DNA of 64,000 nucleotides from CBDFHC01 sp965247585 (GTDB lineage: Bacteria; Chloroflexota; Dehalococcoidia; Lucifugimonadales; GCA-2712585), in assembly GCA_965247585.1 (NCBI GenBank), contig CBDFHC010000004.1:186001-250000 (forward strand), given 5' to 3'. The stretch's first letter is position 1. The number at the start of each line of letters is the position of its first letter. The translations under genes were made by a program, and so were the position numbers. The notes beneath the pieces were generated by a model. The model made no database searches. It worked only from the letters and a program-made list of their open reading frames with translations, and was not told the DNA's origin. Shown here one piece after another: positions 62,152-64,000 of this stretch.

Positions 62152-63332
62152 CTGGCGTTTTTGGCGACGAAGCCGGAGAGGCGTTCCAGGGCCTTTTTGA
62201 TGTTTTCCTGGGAGTTGGCGTAGGAGAGGCGAAGGTAGCCTTCGCCGAACTCGCCGAAGGCGGTGCCGGCCAGGGAGGCTACACCGGCTTCGTTCAGGGC
62301 ACCTTCCTGGAAATCGTGGCTGGAGATGCCGGTGCCCTTGATGCTGGGGAAGACGTAGAAGGCGCCTTCTGGCTCAGGGCATGTGATGCCGGGGATCTGG
62401 CGAAGGCCGTGGACGATGAGGTCTCGGCGGCGGCGGAATTCGGCCACCATGTCCTTGACGGGCTGCTGGGGACCCTCCAGGGCCTGGATGGCGGCGCGCT
62501 GGGAGAAGGAGGCGGCGCAGGAGACGCTGTTGGTGGAGAGCTTAGATATGTGTTCCACCAGGTGGAGCGGGAAGGTGCCGTAGCCGAGGCGCCAGCCGGT
62601 CATGGCGTAGGACTTGGAGAAGCCGTCCAGGATGATGGTGCGGCCTTCCATGTGGGGTATCTGGGCGATGCTGAAGTGCTCGCCGTGGTAGATGATGTCC
62701 TTGTAGATCTCATCAGAAAGGACATAGACGTCTTCGCGGTCCTGGAGAAGGCCGGCCATGGTCTCGGTCTCGGCGCGGGAGGTAACGCACCCGGCGGGGT
62801 TCTGGGGGGAGTTGAGGATGACCAGCTTGGTGCGCGGGGAGAGCTTGGAGGCGAAGTCGTTCAGGTCCAGGTGATAGCCTTCGTCTTCCAAGAGGCGCAC
62901 GGGCACCGGGGTGGCGCCGCAGAAGCGAATCATGGACTCGTAGATGGGGAAGCTGGGGTTAGGGTAGAGGACCTCATCACCTTCTTGGGCGAGGGCGAGG
63001 ATGGAGAAGAACATGATGGGCTTGGCGCCGGGGGTGACGACGACGCGGTCCGGGGTCATTTCGATGCCGCGTGTCTGGGAGATGTTGCGGGCAATGGACT
63101 GGCGAAGCTCGGGGAGACCGGCGTTGGGGCCGTAGTGGGTGTAGCCGTCGCGGAGGGCCTGCACGCCAGCATCGACGATGTGGGCCGGGGTATCGAAGTC
63201 GGGCTCGCCGATCTCAAGGTGGACGATGTCGCGGCCCTGGGCCTCCAGGGCACGGGCCCTGGCCAACACCTCGAAGGCGGTCTCGGTGCCGAGGTTGTTC
63301 ATGCGGTCGGCGACGGTCATGTATGTCCTCAC
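62148..63332 (-). CDS. Class I/II PLP-dependent aminotransferase
   Basis: 394 aa, fold type I. DIVHLEIGEPDFDTPAHIVD near the N-terminus, LVILNSPQNPAGCV, YVLSDEIYKDIIYHG, and the PLP lysine in ILDGFSKSYAMTGWRLGYG. The pattern fits aspartate/aromatic aminotransferases of subgroup I-gamma. ATG 63332, no neighbours in operon. Confidence 0.93.
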   Translation of the reverse strand: MRTYMTVADRMNNLGTETAFEVLARARALEAQGRDIVHLEIGEPDFDTPAHIVDAGVQALRDGYTHYGPNAGLPELRQSIARNISQTRGIEMTPDRVVVTPGAKPIMFFSILALAQEGDEVLYPNPSFPIYESMIRFCGATPVPVRLLEDEGYHLDLNDFASKLSPRTKLVILNSPQNPAGCVTSRAETETMAGLLQDREDVYVLSDEIYKDIIYHGEHFSIAQIPHMEGRTIILDGFSKSYAMTGWRLGYGTFPLHLVEHISKLSTNSVSCAASFSQRAAIQALEGPQQPVKDMVAEFRRRRDLIVHGLRQIPGITCPEPEGAFYVFPSIKGTGISSHDFQEGALNEAGVASLAGTAFGEFGEGYLRLSYANSQENIKKALERLSGFVAKNAS

Positions 63333-63633
63333 GTTTTAAGGTGGGACAGTTGTACCAGAGGAAAGTGACGGGGGCAAGGGAGGGAGGTGGCAGGGGCTAG
63401 TCCGGGGAGGCGTTCAAGCAGTGAGTGCCGAGTAAATGGTGCCGTGGCGTGGAGTGGGACCAAGTACCCCAACACCCGCTAGACTTTTGGGAAATCTAGA
63501 AATGAGCTTGAATATGCGGAACCAGCGCAGGTCACCCATTATCCAGTTTTGCCGACCTTTCAGGATCCTGATTGCCAGCTGACGGAGACGCACTTGTAAT
63601 TATTGGCAACAGCGTATGAATCGCAAGTCCAAA
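63333..63633. other. Non-coding stretch
   Basis: No gene, RNA or repeat that I can support. Confidence 0.45.
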
Positions 63634-64000
63634 TCACCGGGCCATCACCCATTCAATAATCTTTCTAGCCGTAGCTATGGCCTGTTCCGGAGTGTATCCT
63701 CCCGGAATTCTCTCTACCTTCGCTCGATGGGCAATGTCGTTGCGAGCAGTAATCAACTTGGAGAACGCCGCATGAAGGCCCTTGTGCTCCTTAAGGGAGG
63801 GTTGTGCAACCATCCTAAGCCCTAGATCATAAAGAACATGTATTGACGCTGCACTGTCTGGATTCCGAGCTGAATTCAGCCATGTCTGCATAGCCAAGGA
63901 ACCGGCGGCGCGTTCCTGTAAGAAGCTTTGTATGAAAACCTCACATGCAAGTGCCGAGAACAGTATTCCTACTCGTGGGTCGGTTTCTTGGCTAACCTCA
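63634..64000 (-). CDS. HEPN-like hypothetical protein, partial (5' end outside window)
   Basis: The minus-strand frame is open to the window edge (EVSQETDPRVGILFSALACE, VFIQSFLQERAAGS) and ends at 63634, so the Met at 63897 is not the start. LITARNDIAHRAKV contains an R-N-x-x-x-H pattern like the RNase motif of HEPN-type or abortive-infection proteins. The assignment is tentative because the N-terminus is not visible. Confidence 0.5.
   Translation of the reverse strand, partial: EVSQETDPRVGILFSALACEVFIQSFLQERAAGSLAMQTWLNSARNPDSAASIHVLYDLGLRMVAQPSLKEHKGLHAAFSKLITARNDIAHRAKVERIPGGYTPEQAIATARKIIEWVMAR

Overview
The window is a GC-rich bacterial chromosome segment, probably from an uncultured Chloroflexota of the Dehalococcoidia or SAR202 type. 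That placement is an inference from gene content: a double-length ThyX-like protein, two hydantoinase A/B pairs, LutABC, F420-type oxidoreductases, an RlmD-Maf fusion and frequent GTG/TTG starts. No rRNA or ribosomal marker is present to confirm it.

Left chromosomal part (1-16.3 kb): the end of a hyuA gene with its hyuB; a ThyX-like protein; a duplicated nucleotidyltransferase (MNT)/HEPN toxin-antitoxin locus with one broken HEPN copy; E2 and E3 subunits of a 2-oxoacid dehydrogenase complex; a MerR-controlled metal-resistance-like operon split by an IS630-family element; TatA, TatB and TatC with an RlmD-Maf fusion; thioredoxin; and tRNA-Sec (selC, anticodon TCA). The split operon is unusual. 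A MerT-like protein has TGA-TGA where MerT has its Cys-Cys pair, and a redoxin has TGA at its first active-site Cys followed by a perfect hairpin. With tRNA-Sec about 5 kb away, these look like selenocysteine codons in genes that are now decayed.

Integrated island (16,284-43,143, about 26.7 kb): a 147-bp direct repeat made of the 3' part of tRNA-Sec plus its terminator bounds an element carrying a tyrosine integrase at the left end and a primase/helicase and an excisionase-like protein at the right end. The interior is a graveyard of nested insertions: two identical 2,585-bp IS21-type elements, four IS3-type pieces, an IS256 remnant and two truncated large serine recombinases. Around them lie pieces of defence-like genes (a PIN/Phd toxin-antitoxin pair, a PD-(D/E)XK nuclease fragment, a TIR-SAVED CBASS-type effector cut by IS21) and a second redoxin fragment with TGA in the first position of a UxxC motif.

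Right chromosomal part (43-64 kb): a CinA-like/nucleotidyltransferase fusion, flavin reductase, LLM-class oxidoreductase (frameshifted), two amidohydrolases, a deazaflavin-type nitroreductase-like protein, a complete hyuAB pair, an ABM-type monooxygenase, a GlcG-like protein, an MBL-rhodanese protein (frameshifted), lutABC, a second MNT/HEPN pair whose MNT has lost its active-site residues, and an aminotransferase. Together this reads as a catabolic region for small organic acids, cyclic amides or aromatic-type substrates. Its intergenic gaps, and two on the left side, carry copies of a palindromic repeat family.

Stretches over 300 bases with no gene that I can support: 12,384-12,917 (repeat copy B only), 25,458-25,815, 38,472-38,859 (clustered short repeats), 45,350-45,963 (one doubtful ORF), 47,794-48,251, 48,687-49,117, 52,904-53,271, 55,394-56,046 (repeats D and E), 58,385-58,730 (repeat G) and 63,333-63,633.
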